A stretch of DNA of 64,000 nucleotides, taken from NCBI RefSeq assembly GCF_001305295.1, contig NZ_LJSI01000036.1, forward strand, positions 1 through 64,000. The letters are read 5' to 3'. The stretch's first letter is position 1, and each line of letters starts with the position of its first letter. Positions 28,423 to 38,220 of the stretch are shown one piece after another. A program made the position numbers and the translations under genes. The notes under the pieces were generated by a model that was given only the letters and a program-made list of their open reading frames with translations, was not told where the DNA came from and did no database searches. The stretch comes from Neptunomonas antarctica. GTDB lineage: Bacteria; Pseudomonadota; Gammaproteobacteria; Pseudomonadales; Balneatricaceae.

Positions 28423-29199
28423 ATGACTTTTAAAAATCAACAACCTGTTGAAGCACTTTCAGAATCCTTAAAGCGCTGGTTTTCTACTGATTTGGGTAAA
28501 GAATTTCTCCAGACAGAGCAGCAAGTGCTGGATCGATTATTGCCAGGCTTGTATGGAGTGCATCTTGCGCAGATTGGCGTGGATCCCACTGTAAACCTGG
28601 TAGCACAGAGTTCAGTTGCTCATACGTTTGTCATTTATCATAAGCTTGAGCTTGGGATGCAAAAAAACAGTATCATTGCTCAAAGCACAGAATTGCCGCT
28701 GGAACATAATAGTGTTGATGTTGTGTTGCTGCATCACGCCTTGGATTTTACCTCCAGCCCCCATCAGGTTGTACGGGAAGCGGCACGAATTCTTCGGCCA
28801 GGTGGGCATCTATTGATTGTTAACTTCAATCCTGTGTCGTGGTGGGGGATTTCCCGTCTCTGGACATGCAAGAAAAATGAACCAATCTGGCAAAAAGCTC
28901 ACTTTCTTAGTCATCATAGGCTTATCGATTGGATAAATCTGTTAGAGCTGACAGAGCTGCAAACGGTAAGTGATTATTTTTTGCCATCGTATGAATCCTC
29001 CGGGGTGAGACGGCGGTTTAATTGGTTGCAGGCGTTCGGGCGAAAGTCATTGCCTCGTTTCGGTGCTTTTAATGTTATTTTAGCGCGCAAAGATATCGGT
29101 GGAATGACAGTGATAAATCCTGAAAAATCAGCTAAACGTTTTATTAGACTACCGGTTGCTGAGCCGGCTACAAGAGGGCATGCACGTGAAATCCGTTGA
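28423..29199 (+). CDS. Class I SAM-dependent methyltransferase
   Basis: 258 residues with a methyltransferase-11-like fold: a weak SAM loop near residue 45, the acidic strand [20 protein letters not shown] near 97 and the post-motif [19 protein letters not shown] near 124. The substrate is unknown. From memory, the same gene sits between gloB and rnhA in Pseudomonas (PA1814). It overlaps rnhA by 14 bases. Confidence 0.88.
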   Translation: MTFKNQQPVEALSESLKRWFSTDLGKEFLQTEQQVLDRLLPGLYGVHLAQIGVDPTVNLVAQSSVAHTFVIYHKLELGMQKNSIIAQSTELPLEHNSVDVVLLHHALDFTSSPHQVVREAARILRPGGHLLIVNFNPVSWWGISRLWTCKKNEPIWQKAHFLSHHRLIDWINLLELTELQTVSDYFLPSYESSGVRRRFNWLQAFGRKSLPRFGAFNVILARKDIGGMTVINPEKSAKRFIRLPVAEPATRGHAREIR

Positions 29200-29629
29200 G
29201 ATCTTTACTGATGGTGCTTGCAAAGGGAATCCGGGTCCGGGTGGCTGGGGTGCTGTACTCAGATGCGGCGACACGGTAAAGCATCTGTGGGGTGGAGATA
29301 AAGACACCACTAATAATCGCATGGAGTTGCTTGCCGCTATTGAGGCGCTTTCTGCATTAACGCGCTCATGTGATGTTGTGCTAACAACTGATTCTCAATA
29401 TGTCCGTAAAGGCATCACTGAATGGATTGGCAGCTGGCGTAAGAATGGTTGGAAAACCGCGGCTAAAAATCCTGTTAAAAATGCCGATCTTTGGCAGCGG
29501 CTGGATGAGTTATCCGCGCGGTATAAAATTGAATGGCGCTGGGTGAAAGGGCATAGTGGCCATCCTGAGAACGAGTTGGCAGATGAGCTGGCTAATCGCG
29601 GTGTAGATCAGATTTTGAAAAGGGCTTAA
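29186..29629 (+). CDS. rnhA: Ribonuclease HI
   Basis: Degrades RNA in RNA-DNA hybrids. It has 147 residues from GTG 29186, giving [20 protein letters not shown], which aligns with E. coli RnhA; AGAGGG is 6 bases upstream. The ATG at 29180 is too close to that site. The four acidic active-site residues are visible in [21 protein letters not shown] and ENELADELA. Confidence 0.96.
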   Translation: MKSVEIFTDGACKGNPGPGGWGAVLRCGDTVKHLWGGDKDTTNNRMELLAAIEALSALTRSCDVVLTTDSQYVRKGITEWIGSWRKNGWKTAAKNPVKNADLWQRLDELSARYKIEWRWVKGHSGHPENELADELANRGVDQILKRA

Positions 29630-29634
29630 ACAGA

Positions 29635-30354
29635 ATGCGTCAGATAATTCTCGATACTGAAACCACTGGTCTTGAATGGTCGGAAGGGCACAACATTATA
29701 GAAATCGGCTGTGTCGAAATGCAGCGCCGGCGCTTAACGGGTAATCATTACCATCGTTATCTAAAGCCAGACCATGAGATTGACCAAGGGGCTATGGCCG
29801 TTCATGGGATTACGCATGAATTTCTTGATGATAAGCCGCCCTTTAAAGCACTGGTCGATGAGTTTTTGGAGTTTATCAGTGGCGCTGAATTAATTATCCA
29901 TAATGCGATATTCGATATAGGCTTTATTGATGCCGAGCTGGCGCGCAATGGCTATGATGTCCGGATCAAGGATATCTGTACGATTACAGATACACTTCGT
30001 ATGGCCAGGAAAAAGCATCCAGGCCAGAAAAATAATTTGAATGCGTTGTGTAAACGTTATGGTATTGATAACTCTCATCGGGAGCTACACGGCGCGTTAT
30101 TAGATGCAGAAATCCTTGCTGATGTCTATTTAGCGCTGACGGGTGGCCAGACCTCGCTATTGTTAAGTGATCTGGATGGCGCAGATGAAGACGACGGCGT
30201 TACGGTTAAACGAGTGGGTCCTGAATCGTTAGGGTTGCCGGTGCTTGAGGCGACAGCAAATGAGCTCGTGGAACATGAAGTATTTTTGAATAAGCTTGAT
30301 AAAAATGCAGGTGGTCAATGTTTGTGGCGAGTCAATACAACCGCCCCTTCCTGA
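29635..30354 (+). CDS. dnaQ: DNA polymerase III epsilon subunit (proofreading exonuclease)
   Basis: 3'-5' exonuclease of the replicase. It has 239 residues of the DEDDh type: LDTETTGL at residue 5, HNAIFDIGFIDAEL near 87, and HGALLDAEILADVYLAL near 155. The sequence QTSLLL after the catalytic domain corresponds to the sliding-clamp binding motif. It begins 5 bases after rnhA, the classical rnhA-dnaQ pairing but co-directional here. Confidence 0.97.
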   Translation: MRQIILDTETTGLEWSEGHNIIEIGCVEMQRRRLTGNHYHRYLKPDHEIDQGAMAVHGITHEFLDDKPPFKALVDEFLEFISGAELIIHNAIFDIGFIDAELARNGYDVRIKDICTITDTLRMARKKHPGQKNNLNALCKRYGIDNSHRELHGALLDAEILADVYLALTGGQTSLLLSDLDGADEDDGVTVKRVGPESLGLPVLEATANELVEHEVFLNKLDKNAGGQCLWRVNTTAPS

Positions 30355-30365
30355 TCGAGAGTGCA

Positions 30366-30397
30366 TAAAAAAACGGGCCATTGCCCGTTTTTTTTAT
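30366..30397. terminator. Bidirectional terminator between dnaQ and nhaB
   Basis: AAAAAAACGGGC (to 30378), loop CATT, GCCCGTTTTTTTT. A/T tracts on both sides fit the convergent dnaQ and nhaB genes. Confidence 0.92.
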
Positions 30398-30421
30398 GCT
30401 AAATAAAACTCAGAATAAAGA

Positions 30422-31927
30422 TTAGCCTAGGACAAGACTGACCGCTGTGTAGCCGACTAAACTCATAACAATGGTATAGGGTAGGGCCATCATAACCATG
30501 CGTCCGTATGATAGTCGGATAAGTGGTGCTAATGCTGATGTTAACAGGAATAAAAAGGCAGCCTGACCGTTCGGTGTTGCCACGCTTGGAATGTTGGTTC
30601 CCGTATTAATAGCAATAGCTAAGGAATTGAAATGATCACGCGTAATTTCACCTGCTTCAAGTGCGGCAGTGACTTCATTGATATATACCGTAGCAACAAA
30701 GACGTTGTCACTGATAGCAGAAAGTAAGCCGTTGGCAGCAAAGAATAAAGCGGGCTGGGAGGCAGTATCCATTTCCAATACGGCATGGATGATTGGTTGA
30801 AACAGATGCTGGTCATGAATCACCGACACGATCGCAAAGAAGACCACCAACAGAGAGGTGAACGGAAGCGCCTCTTCAAATGCTTTCCCTATCTGATGTT
30901 CTTCCGTTATACCATTAAGTGCCGTCAGCAGAACAATAACAGTCAGGCCAATCAATCCGACTTCTGCCATGTGCAATGCCAGCGCTACCACCAGAAAAAT
31001 TGAGACGAGAACTTGAATCAGTAAGGCCGCTTTATCGCGAATGGTACGTTTTTTATCTTCTGCTGCAGCGAAGTCTTCAAGGATATGACGAACCCGTAAT
31101 GGCAGTTCGACACCGTATCCGAATGTACGGGTTTTCTCCAGCACAACACAGGTGATTAAGCCTGCAGCAAGAACGGGCATAGTGATAGGAGCCATTAGAA
31201 CGAAAAACTCAATGAAATCCCATCCCGCTTTCTGGGCAATCAGTAGGTTCTGAGGTTCGCCTACCAGCGTACAAACTCCACCCAATGCAGTACCAACTGC
31301 CCCGTGCATAAGTAAACTTCTTAAAAAACCACGGAAATCTTCAAGATCATTTTTATTACTCTCTTCAACAGAGCCATCATCTGCATGGTCGTGTTCATGA
31401 TCATAGTGCTTGCCTGAAGCCACTTTATGATAAACAGAGAAAAAACCAACCCCCACGCTGATGAGTACGGCGGTTACCGTTAGTGCATCGAGAAAAGCAG
31501 AAAGAAGCGCCGCAGACAGAGAGAAGAGTAATGACAGTATGGCTTTGGATTTTACTTTTAGCAGAATAATCGTAAAAATCCAGAGCAGCATACTTTTCAT
31601 AAAGTAGATGCCAGCAACCATGAACATTAATAGCAGGATGACTTCCAGATTACCGCTGACCTCATGGTAGACGGATTCGGGTGTAGCCAAGCCTATGATG
31701 ATCGCCTCAAGGGCCAGTAGGCCGCCCGGTTGTAATGGATAGCATTTTAGTGCCAGTGCTAATGTGAAAATAAATTCGAATATCAAGGCCCAGCCAGTAA
31801 TAACGGGTCCTACTGTCATCAATAAGAGGGGGTTAAGAATCAGAAAGCCAATAATGGCCTGCTTGTACCAGACCGGCGAGTTTCCTAAGAAGTTACGCAA
31901 TAAAGCCTGAAGAAAAGTTATGGTCAT
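30422..31927 (-). CDS. nhaB: Na+/H+ antiporter NhaB
   Basis: Exchanges sodium for protons across the inner membrane. It has 501 residues and about twelve hydrophobic segments. Supporting stretches are [18 protein letters not shown] near residue 13, [18 protein letters not shown] near 145, [20 protein letters not shown] near 217, and [19 protein letters not shown] near 443. A histidine- and aspartate-rich loop ([12 protein letters not shown] near 173) is cytoplasmic. This fits the sodium economy suggested by Na+-NQR. Confidence 0.96.
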   Translation of the reverse strand: MTITFLQALLRNFLGNSPVWYKQAIIGFLILNPLLLMTVGPVITGWALIFEFIFTLALALKCYPLQPGGLLALEAIIIGLATPESVYHEVSGNLEVILLLMFMVAGIYFMKSMLLWIFTIILLKVKSKAILSLLFSLSAALLSAFLDALTVTAVLISVGVGFFSVYHKVASGKHYDHEHDHADDGSVEESNKNDLEDFRGFLRSLLMHGAVGTALGGVCTLVGEPQNLLIAQKAGWDFIEFFVLMAPITMPVLAAGLITCVVLEKTRTFGYGVELPLRVRHILEDFAAAEDKKRTIRDKAALLIQVLVSIFLVVALALHMAEVGLIGLTVIVLLTALNGITEEHQIGKAFEEALPFTSLLVVFFAIVSVIHDQHLFQPIIHAVLEMDTASQPALFFAANGLLSAISDNVFVATVYINEVTAALEAGEITRDHFNSLAIAINTGTNIPSVATPNGQAAFLFLLTSALAPLIRLSYGRMVMMALPYTIVMSLVGYTAVSLVLG

Positions 31928-32167
31928 TGATTATTTTCCTAATTGCAAAACACACCGTTTACCACAAACGGATGTTCAAATGTTCGTGTAGACTAGCAGT
32001 AGATTGTCAAAACCTGAATAGAATAGCGTTAATATTAAAAAATAATGCGGATTCGGGCTCAACTTTTGACATATATCATGCAAAATTTAGTACTTGCTTA
32101 TCAATGGGATAAGTAAATTCCCAATATTGATGAGTTATTACAGACAGAATGAATGGAGGGGATGTTC

Positions 32168-32929
32168 GTGGACGGTCGCTATATTGTAGGGTCATCAGGA
32201 AGTATGTATTTACATGAACCAGGGGTGTATTTGTACCCTGTTGAGAATACTTTTTCTGCATCTGATATTGAAGCTATTTACCCTGTGGGCGTATTACAAG
32301 GGATTGACGTTCAACTTATTATTCTGGCAAGGGGAAGTCAGATCTCAGCTGAGAAGGCTAACCTGAGAAACTTGCTATCAGTTTCTCAGGATGAACATGA
32401 GTACGTACTTCTGTCACGCGCTGCGCAATTGATTGTTTGGCATAATGAACATCGTTTTTGTGGTCGTTGTGGCCATGAGATGACACACCACAAAGTTGAT
32501 CTGGCAAAGCATTGTAGTCATTGCGATCTGGTTCAGTATCCGCGTATTTCTCCGTGTATTATTGTTTTAGTGGTTGATGGTGATCGTTGTCTATTGGCGC
32601 GCTCTCCGCGTTTTCCTCCCGGGCGCTTCAGTACTTTGGCTGGCTTTATTGAAGCAGGTGAAACCGCAGAAGCGGCTGTACATCGTGAAGTGCGTGAAGA
32701 AGTGGGCATAGAAATAAAGAATGTTCGTTATATACAAAGCCAATCCTGGCCTTTTCCTCATGCGTTAATGTTGGGTTTTGTTGCAGACTATGCAGCAGGC
32801 GAGTTGTTACCTGATGGTGTGGAAATTGAAGAGGCACATTGGTATCAGCGTGATGCAATGCCAGATTTGCCTCCCTCGTTTGCCATCTCCTATACGTTAA
32901 TTGAACGCTTTCTTAAAGGAGAGGAATAA
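32168..32929 (+). CDS. nudC: NAD(H) pyrophosphatase / NAD-decapping hydrolase
   Basis: Nudix hydrolase that cleaves NADH and NAD caps on RNA. It has 253 residues. A four-cysteine zinc site (FCGRCG ... HCSHC near residue 98) precedes the Nudix box GFIEAGETAEAAVHREVREE. The family's SQPWPFP motif appears as SQSWPFP. I favour GTG 32168 because GGAGG (32155-32159) is 8 bases upstream; ATG at 32162 or 32153 overlaps that site. Confidence 0.93.
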   Translation: MDGRYIVGSSGSMYLHEPGVYLYPVENTFSASDIEAIYPVGVLQGIDVQLIILARGSQISAEKANLRNLLSVSQDEHEYVLLSRAAQLIVWHNEHRFCGRCGHEMTHHKVDLAKHCSHCDLVQYPRISPCIIVLVVDGDRCLLARSPRFPPGRFSTLAGFIEAGETAEAAVHREVREEVGIEIKNVRYIQSQSWPFPHALMLGFVADYAAGELLPDGVEIEEAHWYQRDAMPDLPPSFAISYTLIERFLKGEE

Positions 32930-32932
32930 TTT

Positions 32933-33268
32933 TTATGAGGATGCCTGGCCTTTAAATAATTTTCCTAGTTGTGTCGCCAGCATAACATTGCCTTCGGCAC
33001 GTAACTGGCCTTTAAGAAAAGCACTCATACCATCTTGTTGACCTGTCACCACGTTAATGAAGGTGTCTGAATCCATCAGTAGCGTGATGGACGGATCAGC
33101 GTGCTCACCGGGTGCCGTGCTGCAGGCTTGTTCTTTTATGCTGATATAAAAATCTTCGGCATCATCAAGAATAAACTGAAAGATAGCATCAAGGCTGCCA
33201 GCGGCTTCCGCCTGAAAACGTGAAGGCAATTTCTCGATGACGCGGGCTACTGTGATATCTGAACTCAT
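32933..33268 (-). CDS. SCP2 sterol-binding domain protein
   Basis: A 111-residue protein formed almost entirely of an SCP2 lipid-binding domain (AIFQFILDDAEDFYISI, then PSITLLMDSDTFINVVTGQQ and AFLKGQLRAEGNVMLATQLG). Such small proteins bind lipids or hydrophobic ligands; the substrate is not known. I start at ATG 33268, with AGGAAT upstream; the frame extends to 33334 without a ribosome site. Convergent with nudC. Confidence 0.88.
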   Translation of the reverse strand: MSSDITVARVIEKLPSRFQAEAAGSLDAIFQFILDDAEDFYISIKEQACSTAPGEHADPSITLLMDSDTFINVVTGQQDGMSAFLKGQLRAEGNVMLATQLGKLFKGQASS

Positions 33269-33376
33269 TATATAGATATTCCTGGAAGGAAAAGTGGCAA
33301 ACGGTGGATTCGTTAATTGGCTTTTATGGTACATTACGCCTCTTAATACTGATAACTCTTTTTCTGGAGAAACCTG

Positions 33377-34447
33377 TTGTCTGAATTTTTCTTTGAATAT
33401 GGTCTGTTTGCTGCCAAAGCCTTTACCGGATTGGTTGTTTTTCTTCTGTTGGTGGCCGGGATCTTCTTGATCAGTGTGCGTAATCGCCGAGATGATAGCA
33501 TGGGAGAAGTTGATGTAACCTCTATCAACGATTTCTACGAAGATATGAAAGATACTGTTGAAGCTGCAGTATTAGATAAGGAAGCTTACAAACAACTGCT
33601 TAAAGAGCAGAAAAAACAGGATAAACTCGAGAGTAAGCAACGTAAGAAAGAGGTAAAACAGGGTGCTGAGCAAGCACCGGAAGAAAAGAAACGGGTTTTT
33701 GTGCTTGATTTTGATGGTGATATAAAAGCCAGCGAAGTTGAACCGTTACGAGAAGAAATTTCCGCCGTACTAACATTCGCTCGTCCGATTGATGAGGTGG
33801 TTATTCGTCTGGAAAGTGCGGGTGGGCTTGTGCATACTTACGGTCTGGCTGCCTCTCAACTGGAGCGAATAAAAGCCAGTGGTATTCCTTTAACGGTGTG
33901 TGTTGATCAGGTGGCTGCCAGTGGCGGTTATTTGATGGCGTGTTTAGCTGATAAGCTGATTGCGGCCCCCTTTGCTTTAGTCGGCTCGATTGGTGTTATC
34001 GCTCAGGTGCCTAATTTTAATCGTGTTCTGAAAAAATACGATGTGGATTATGAAATGTTCACGGCGGGTGAATATAAGCGTACGGTTACTATGTTTGGTG
34101 AAAATACTGAAAAAGGTAAGCAGAAATTCACAGAAGAATTAGAAGATACTCATCTACTCTTCAAAGAATTTGTCTCTGAATACCGTCCTCAGATGGACAT
34201 GGAAAAAGTCGCCACGGGTGAGGTGTGGTTTGGTAAGCGTGCTCTGGCAGAAAAGCTGGTGGATGAATTGTCAACGAGTGATGATTATCTGATGACCGCC
34301 TGCGATACCGCCGATGTATTTCGCGTACGTTATGAGGTTAAAAAGTCGTTTCAGGAACGGTTGAGTGAAATGGCAATAAAAACCAGTGATGGTATCGTTT
34401 CGAAAATATGGACACGTGTTTCGAATAGTCGTTTTTTAACGCGCTAA
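33377..34447 (+). CDS. sohB: Probable inner-membrane protease SohB
   Basis: Peptidase S49 family, 356 residues from a TTG start with GGAG 7 bases upstream. One N-terminal membrane segment (AFTGLVVFLLLVAGIFLISV), a charged linker rich in lysine and glutamate, then the protease domain. The nucleophile serine is in QVAASGGYLMA near residue 192 and the general-base lysine in GEYKRT near 232. It stands alone, between an SCP2 gene and psrA. Confidence 0.93.
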   Translation: MSEFFFEYGLFAAKAFTGLVVFLLLVAGIFLISVRNRRDDSMGEVDVTSINDFYEDMKDTVEAAVLDKEAYKQLLKEQKKQDKLESKQRKKEVKQGAEQAPEEKKRVFVLDFDGDIKASEVEPLREEISAVLTFARPIDEVVIRLESAGGLVHTYGLAASQLERIKASGIPLTVCVDQVAASGGYLMACLADKLIAAPFALVGSIGVIAQVPNFNRVLKKYDVDYEMFTAGEYKRTVTMFGENTEKGKQKFTEELEDTHLLFKEFVSEYRPQMDMEKVATGEVWFGKRALAEKLVDELSTSDDYLMTACDTADVFRVRYEVKKSFQERLSEMAIKTSDGIVSKIWTRVSNSRFLTR

Positions 34448-34501
34448 ATACGGTTATTTATAATATATTTACTATGGTATGTCTGATAAGGAGAGCAGAT
34501 C

Positions 34502-35161
34502 TTGCAGCAGTCAAAAACAGCAATTCAAATACTAAAAGCTGCTGAGGCTTTGTTTTCCGAACAGGGTTTCTCAGAAACGACTATGCGCCAGATTACAGCA
34601 AAAGCTGATGTGAATCTTGCCGCTGTAAATTATCATTTTGGATCAAAGCAGGGACTTATTCAGGCGGTTACTGAAAAGTATATGCATCCATTTTGTGAGT
34701 ATATTGAAACAGTTGTGGCAGAGAGGTTAATTAGCTTGCCTGACAGAACTGTCTCAATCAATGAGTTGATTGAGATGGTGATGAGGGCGCTATTGCATGT
34801 GCGTCAGGATAATGAACATGCTTTATCCATGTTCATGCGATTGCTGGATCTGTCTTATATGAAGAACCAGGAAGCGTTACGCCAATATATGGTTAATCAG
34901 TACCATGCGAAGTTGGAAGGTTTTTTGGCGCTTCTTCGAAAAGATGCTTCTCCGATGGATAGTGATGAGTTTTTCTGGCGTCTGCATTTTCTTCTGGGCT
35001 CAATGATTTTTACATTGTCTAATTACCATACTTTGATTGCCCTTGAGCAGCAGGAGTTGGAGAAAACATCCGAAATAGAAAAAATTCTTCATCGGATGAT
35101 TCCTGTTATTTCTGCAGGCTTTCAGGCTCGCTCCGAACAAAACTATTTTTGTCGACTATGA
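34502..35161 (+). CDS. psrA: TetR family regulator PsrA
   Basis: A 219-residue TetR regulator. Its helix-turn-helix is at residues 8-55 (TMRQITAKADVNLAAVNYHF). In Pseudomonas, PsrA senses long-chain fatty acids, represses beta-oxidation genes and activates rpoS. Closeness to nagZ, as in the P. aeruginosa order lexA-psrA-nagZ, supports the name. It starts at TTG 34502 after GGAGAG. The fatty-acid link would also fit the etf genes at the window's start, but that is inference. Confidence 0.82.
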   Translation: MQQSKTAIQILKAAEALFSEQGFSETTMRQITAKADVNLAAVNYHFGSKQGLIQAVTEKYMHPFCEYIETVVAERLISLPDRTVSINELIEMVMRALLHVRQDNEHALSMFMRLLDLSYMKNQEALRQYMVNQYHAKLEGFLALLRKDASPMDSDEFFWRLHFLLGSMIFTLSNYHTLIALEQQELEKTSEIEKILHRMIPVISAGFQARSEQNYFCRL

Positions 35162-35210
35162 TGGTCTTGGTTCTGATGCTTATTGACTTAGAGGGTAACA
35201 GTTAACGCTT

Positions 35211-35687
35211 ATGTATCTGCATTTGAACATTTCCGAGCAGGTTCTGAGCGTGTATTTGCCTGAAAAAGTAATAACGTATCCGGTATCTACCGCTCTGAAT
35301 GGCGTGGGGGAGGCCTTCGGGTCAGGGTGTACTCCTCGCGGTCTGCATACGGTACGTGCAAAAATTGGTGAAAATCTACCGCTCAATGCTGTTTTTGTCG
35401 GGCGTCGCTTTACCGGTGAAATCTATTCTTCTCAATTAGCTGAACGTTACCCTCAACGAGACTGGATTCTGACGCGTATTCTGTGGCTCAGTGGTAAAGA
35501 GCCAGGAAGAAATCGTTTGAGCGCAGTAGACAGCATGCGACGTTATATCTATATCCATGGTACGCCTGACACTGAACCGATGGGCATTCCTGTGTCACAT
35601 GGATGTATTCGGATGCGTAATGCTGATGTGTTAGAACTTTATAATCTTATTCCGGTAGGATCTGAATTGTTAATAGAGGAATATTAA
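35211..35687 (+). CDS. L,D-transpeptidase (YkuD family)
   Basis: A 158-residue single-domain YkuD protein with no signal peptide. The catalytic motif is HGCIRMRN near residue 122 with the nucleophile cysteine, preceded by the histidine in IHGTPDTEPMG. Enzymes of this type make 3-3 crosslinks or attach lipoproteins in the cell wall. Its stop overlaps the nagZ start, pairing it with peptidoglycan recycling. The lack of a visible export signal is notable. Confidence 0.9.
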   Translation: MYLHLNISEQVLSVYLPEKVITYPVSTALNGVGEAFGSGCTPRGLHTVRAKIGENLPLNAVFVGRRFTGEIYSSQLAERYPQRDWILTRILWLSGKEPGRNRLSAVDSMRRYIYIHGTPDTEPMGIPVSHGCIRMRNADVLELYNLIPVGSELLIEEY

Positions 35688-36688
35688 TGGCTTCCGGGCG
35701 CGTAATGCTGGATGTACAGGGATTATTATTAACGCCCATGGAGCGGGAGATGATTAGTCATCCGGAAGCAGGGGGCTTAATACTGTTTAGCCGCAACTAC
35801 GAGTGTAAAGCGCAGTTGCGGGACCTTATTGCGGATATTCGTGAACAAAATTCAGATATTTTGTTAGCCGTAGATCATGAAGGCGGACGCGTTCAGCGTT
35901 TTCGTAATGAGTTCGTTCGAATTCCTCCGATGAAATCACTGGCGCGGTTATGGGGAAGCGATCCTGATCAGGCTGAAGCGTTGTCTGAAGATATTGGTTG
36001 GTTGATGGCTGCAGAATTAGTCGCGTTAGATATCGATATTAGTTTTGCGCCCGTACTGGACATTAACTGGTCACGTAGTGAAATTATTGGTGATCGGGCA
36101 TTTGGTCAGGTAACTGATCAGATCATAGCGCTCGCCAGTCGTTTTATGCAGGGGATGCATGCGGCGGGTATGGCGGCTACGGGTAAGCATTTTCCGGGTC
36201 ATGGGTGGGTGACAGCCGATTCCCATTTAGATATTCCTTGTGATGAACGCACCTTCGAGGCGCTTTGTGCAGCCGATATTAAACCCTTTAAGGCGTTGAT
36301 TGAGGGTGGGCTGGAAGCGATTATGCCCGCGCATATTATTTATCAGCAGGTTAATGCGCAAACGGCAGGGTTCTGTGATTTTTGGCTGAGAGATGTGTTG
36401 AGAAAGCAGCTAGGTTTTGCCGGTGTGATTTTCAGTGATGATTTGAGTATGGCGGGAGCATCGGCGGTTGGTGGATTTGTAGAGCGAACACAAGCGGCCT
36501 TGCGTGCCGGATGCGATATGGCGCTGGTGTGTAATCATCCTGAAGGCGCTATGCAGGTATTATCCTATTTGGAGACGGTTCCGGTAGCACAAACAGTATC
36601 CATTCAAAACATGAAACATAAAAACATACCCGCTAACGATGCGCGGTTTGAGCGTGTAACAGAATCAATTAAATGCTTAGAGGCTTAG
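35687..36688 (+). CDS. nagZ: Beta-N-acetylhexosaminidase
   Basis: Removes GlcNAc from anhydro-muropeptides in the cytoplasm during wall recycling. It is a 333-residue glycoside hydrolase family 3 protein with DHEGGRVQRF near residue 64, the loop KHFPGHGWVTADSHLD near 166 holding the His-Asp pair, and the nucleophile aspartate in IFSDDLSMAGA near 249. The ATG overlaps the upstream L,D-transpeptidase stop. Confidence 0.95.
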   Translation: MASGRVMLDVQGLLLTPMEREMISHPEAGGLILFSRNYECKAQLRDLIADIREQNSDILLAVDHEGGRVQRFRNEFVRIPPMKSLARLWGSDPDQAEALSEDIGWLMAAELVALDIDISFAPVLDINWSRSEIIGDRAFGQVTDQIIALASRFMQGMHAAGMAATGKHFPGHGWVTADSHLDIPCDERTFEALCAADIKPFKALIEGGLEAIMPAHIIYQQVNAQTAGFCDFWLRDVLRKQLGFAGVIFSDDLSMAGASAVGGFVERTQAALRAGCDMALVCNHPEGAMQVLSYLETVPVAQTVSIQNMKHKNIPANDARFERVTESIKCLEA

Positions 36689-36694
36689 AGCGGC

Positions 36695-37828
36695 ATGCAA
36701 GAAGGTCAAAAAATTATTGAAGGGCTCTATGACTGGTTGATGTTAAACCTGTCATTAGGACAAGAGAATAGCTGGATACTGAGTGTTTTTTTTATTGTAT
36801 TAGTGACGCTGATAGCGGTTTTTGTTGTACGTAAAATATTTACTCATACGGCTGCGCAATTAGCACGCACCACAAATATTTGGGATGATATTCTCCTTGA
36901 AGCGGCGCAGCGTCCTGCGGTTATGCTGGTCTGGGTGCTCGGTGGAAGTTGGGTTGCTGATGTTATTGATGGAAGTACGGGGACTCTTTTACTCGATGTG
37001 ATCGATCCCGTGCGCAAAGTTGCCGTCATCGTTTTACTAAGCTGGTTTCTTATTCGTTTCATTAGTTCTGCCGAAAAAGCACTGATAGACCCGCAGGGAA
37101 TAAATACGACCCTGGATGCTACTACGGTCAGTGCGATAGGCAAGCTACTGCGCTTATCGCTAATCATTACTGTGTCATTAGTGGTACTGCAAACTTTTGG
37201 TTATAGTGTTTCCGGTGTACTGGCATTCGGCGGTATTGGTGGCTTGGCGGTGGGGTTTGCGGCCAAAGATCTGTTGGCTAATTTTTTTGGTGGACTCATG
37301 ATCTACATGGATCGACCCTTTAAAGTAGGTGATTGGGTACGTTCACCTGATAAAGATATTGAAGGCACGGTTGAGGATATTGGTTGGCGGCTGACGCGTA
37401 TACAAACCTTCGATAAGCGCCCCTTGTACGTGCCTAATGGCGTATTTGCCAGTATATCAGTCGAAAACCCTTCTAGAATGACCCATCGCAGAATTTATGA
37501 AACGATCGGAGTGCGCTATTGTGATGTAAATACTGTTCAAAACATCGTCAATCAAGTGCGTGAGATGCTGATAAATCATCCTGAAATTGATCATACTCAG
37601 ACGCTGATCGTAAATTTGAATAAATTTGCACCCTCATCGCTCGACTTTTTTGTGTATACCTTCACAAAAACGACTAACTGGATATATTTTCATCAGGTTA
37701 AAGAAGATGTGTTATTGAAGATAATGGCTATTGTTGAAAATAATGGAGCGGAAGTGGCCTTTCCGACCAGTACGGTTCATTTGGTACCTGAGGGCGCCTT
37801 TCAGTTACCCGCTTCGCCTGATCATTAG
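36695..37828 (+). CDS. MscS-type mechanosensitive channel
   Basis: A 377-residue small-conductance channel family protein. Several N-terminal hydrophobic segments (ILSVFFIVLVTLIAVFVV near residue 26, and others) lead to the pore helix GVLAFGGIGGLAVGFAAKDL near 178, then the beta domain (DRPFKVGDWVRS and PLYVPNGVFAS). It likely releases solutes upon osmotic downshock. It begins 6 bases after nagZ and is the last gene before a terminator. Confidence 0.93.
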   Translation: MQEGQKIIEGLYDWLMLNLSLGQENSWILSVFFIVLVTLIAVFVVRKIFTHTAAQLARTTNIWDDILLEAAQRPAVMLVWVLGGSWVADVIDGSTGTLLLDVIDPVRKVAVIVLLSWFLIRFISSAEKALIDPQGINTTLDATTVSAIGKLLRLSLIITVSLVVLQTFGYSVSGVLAFGGIGGLAVGFAAKDLLANFFGGLMIYMDRPFKVGDWVRSPDKDIEGTVEDIGWRLTRIQTFDKRPLYVPNGVFASISVENPSRMTHRRIYETIGVRYCDVNTVQNIVNQVREMLINHPEIDHTQTLIVNLNKFAPSSLDFFVYTFTKTTNWIYFHQVKEDVLLKIMAIVENNGAEVAFPTSTVHLVPEGAFQLPASPDH

Positions 37829-37844
37829 ATTGATTAAACATTAC

Positions 37845-37870
37845 GCTTGCCCGCTCAGCGGGCAAGCTTT
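37845..37870 (+). terminator. Terminator after the psrA-nagZ-mscS run
   Basis: A ten-pair perfect stem: GCTTGCCCGC (37845-37854), loop TCA, GCGGGCAAGC (37858-37867), then TTT. Confidence 0.85.
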
Positions 37871-38220
37871 AATCTGGTAAAATTTGGCCATTAGTGTAGG
37901 TTTATGTCCTCCCTCTGCTCCTTCTTTTGAACTACTAGTTCAAGCATCCAACCAGCGGGTGCCTTCGCCCTTGTCAGGCAGCGACAGCCTGCGCCGTCGG
38001 CTATCAAATTCATACCCCTACAGTGACATTCTTGACTGGATTGAAGGAAGACGCAACTATCTGTAACAATAATGTCAAAGCTATACAGCTGATTAAAGCG
38101 CTAGTCCAGCGTAGCCTGGAGCTGAAAAAGCAATCTGTACGTAAGCTGCGGGATCGATTATTAAATGCCGGTGTCGTTTATGTTGAACATCTAAGGTTTA
38201 ACGTACTCTTAAAGGAATAG
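37871..38220. other. Junction region ahead of prpD with fragmentary frames
   Basis: Contains short frames, one of 65 codons (38023-38220) whose stop abuts prpD and whose sequence (QLIKALVQRSLELKK near its middle) is unknown to me. 37935-38010 is unusually GC-rich. It could be the remains of a gene cut by insertion of the prpD-acnA block. No promoter is clear. Confidence 0.35.

Noticed and set aside
37884-38066. 60-codon frame after the mscS terminator
   Set aside because: No ribosome site and no recognisable sequence; retained only as part of the junction region.
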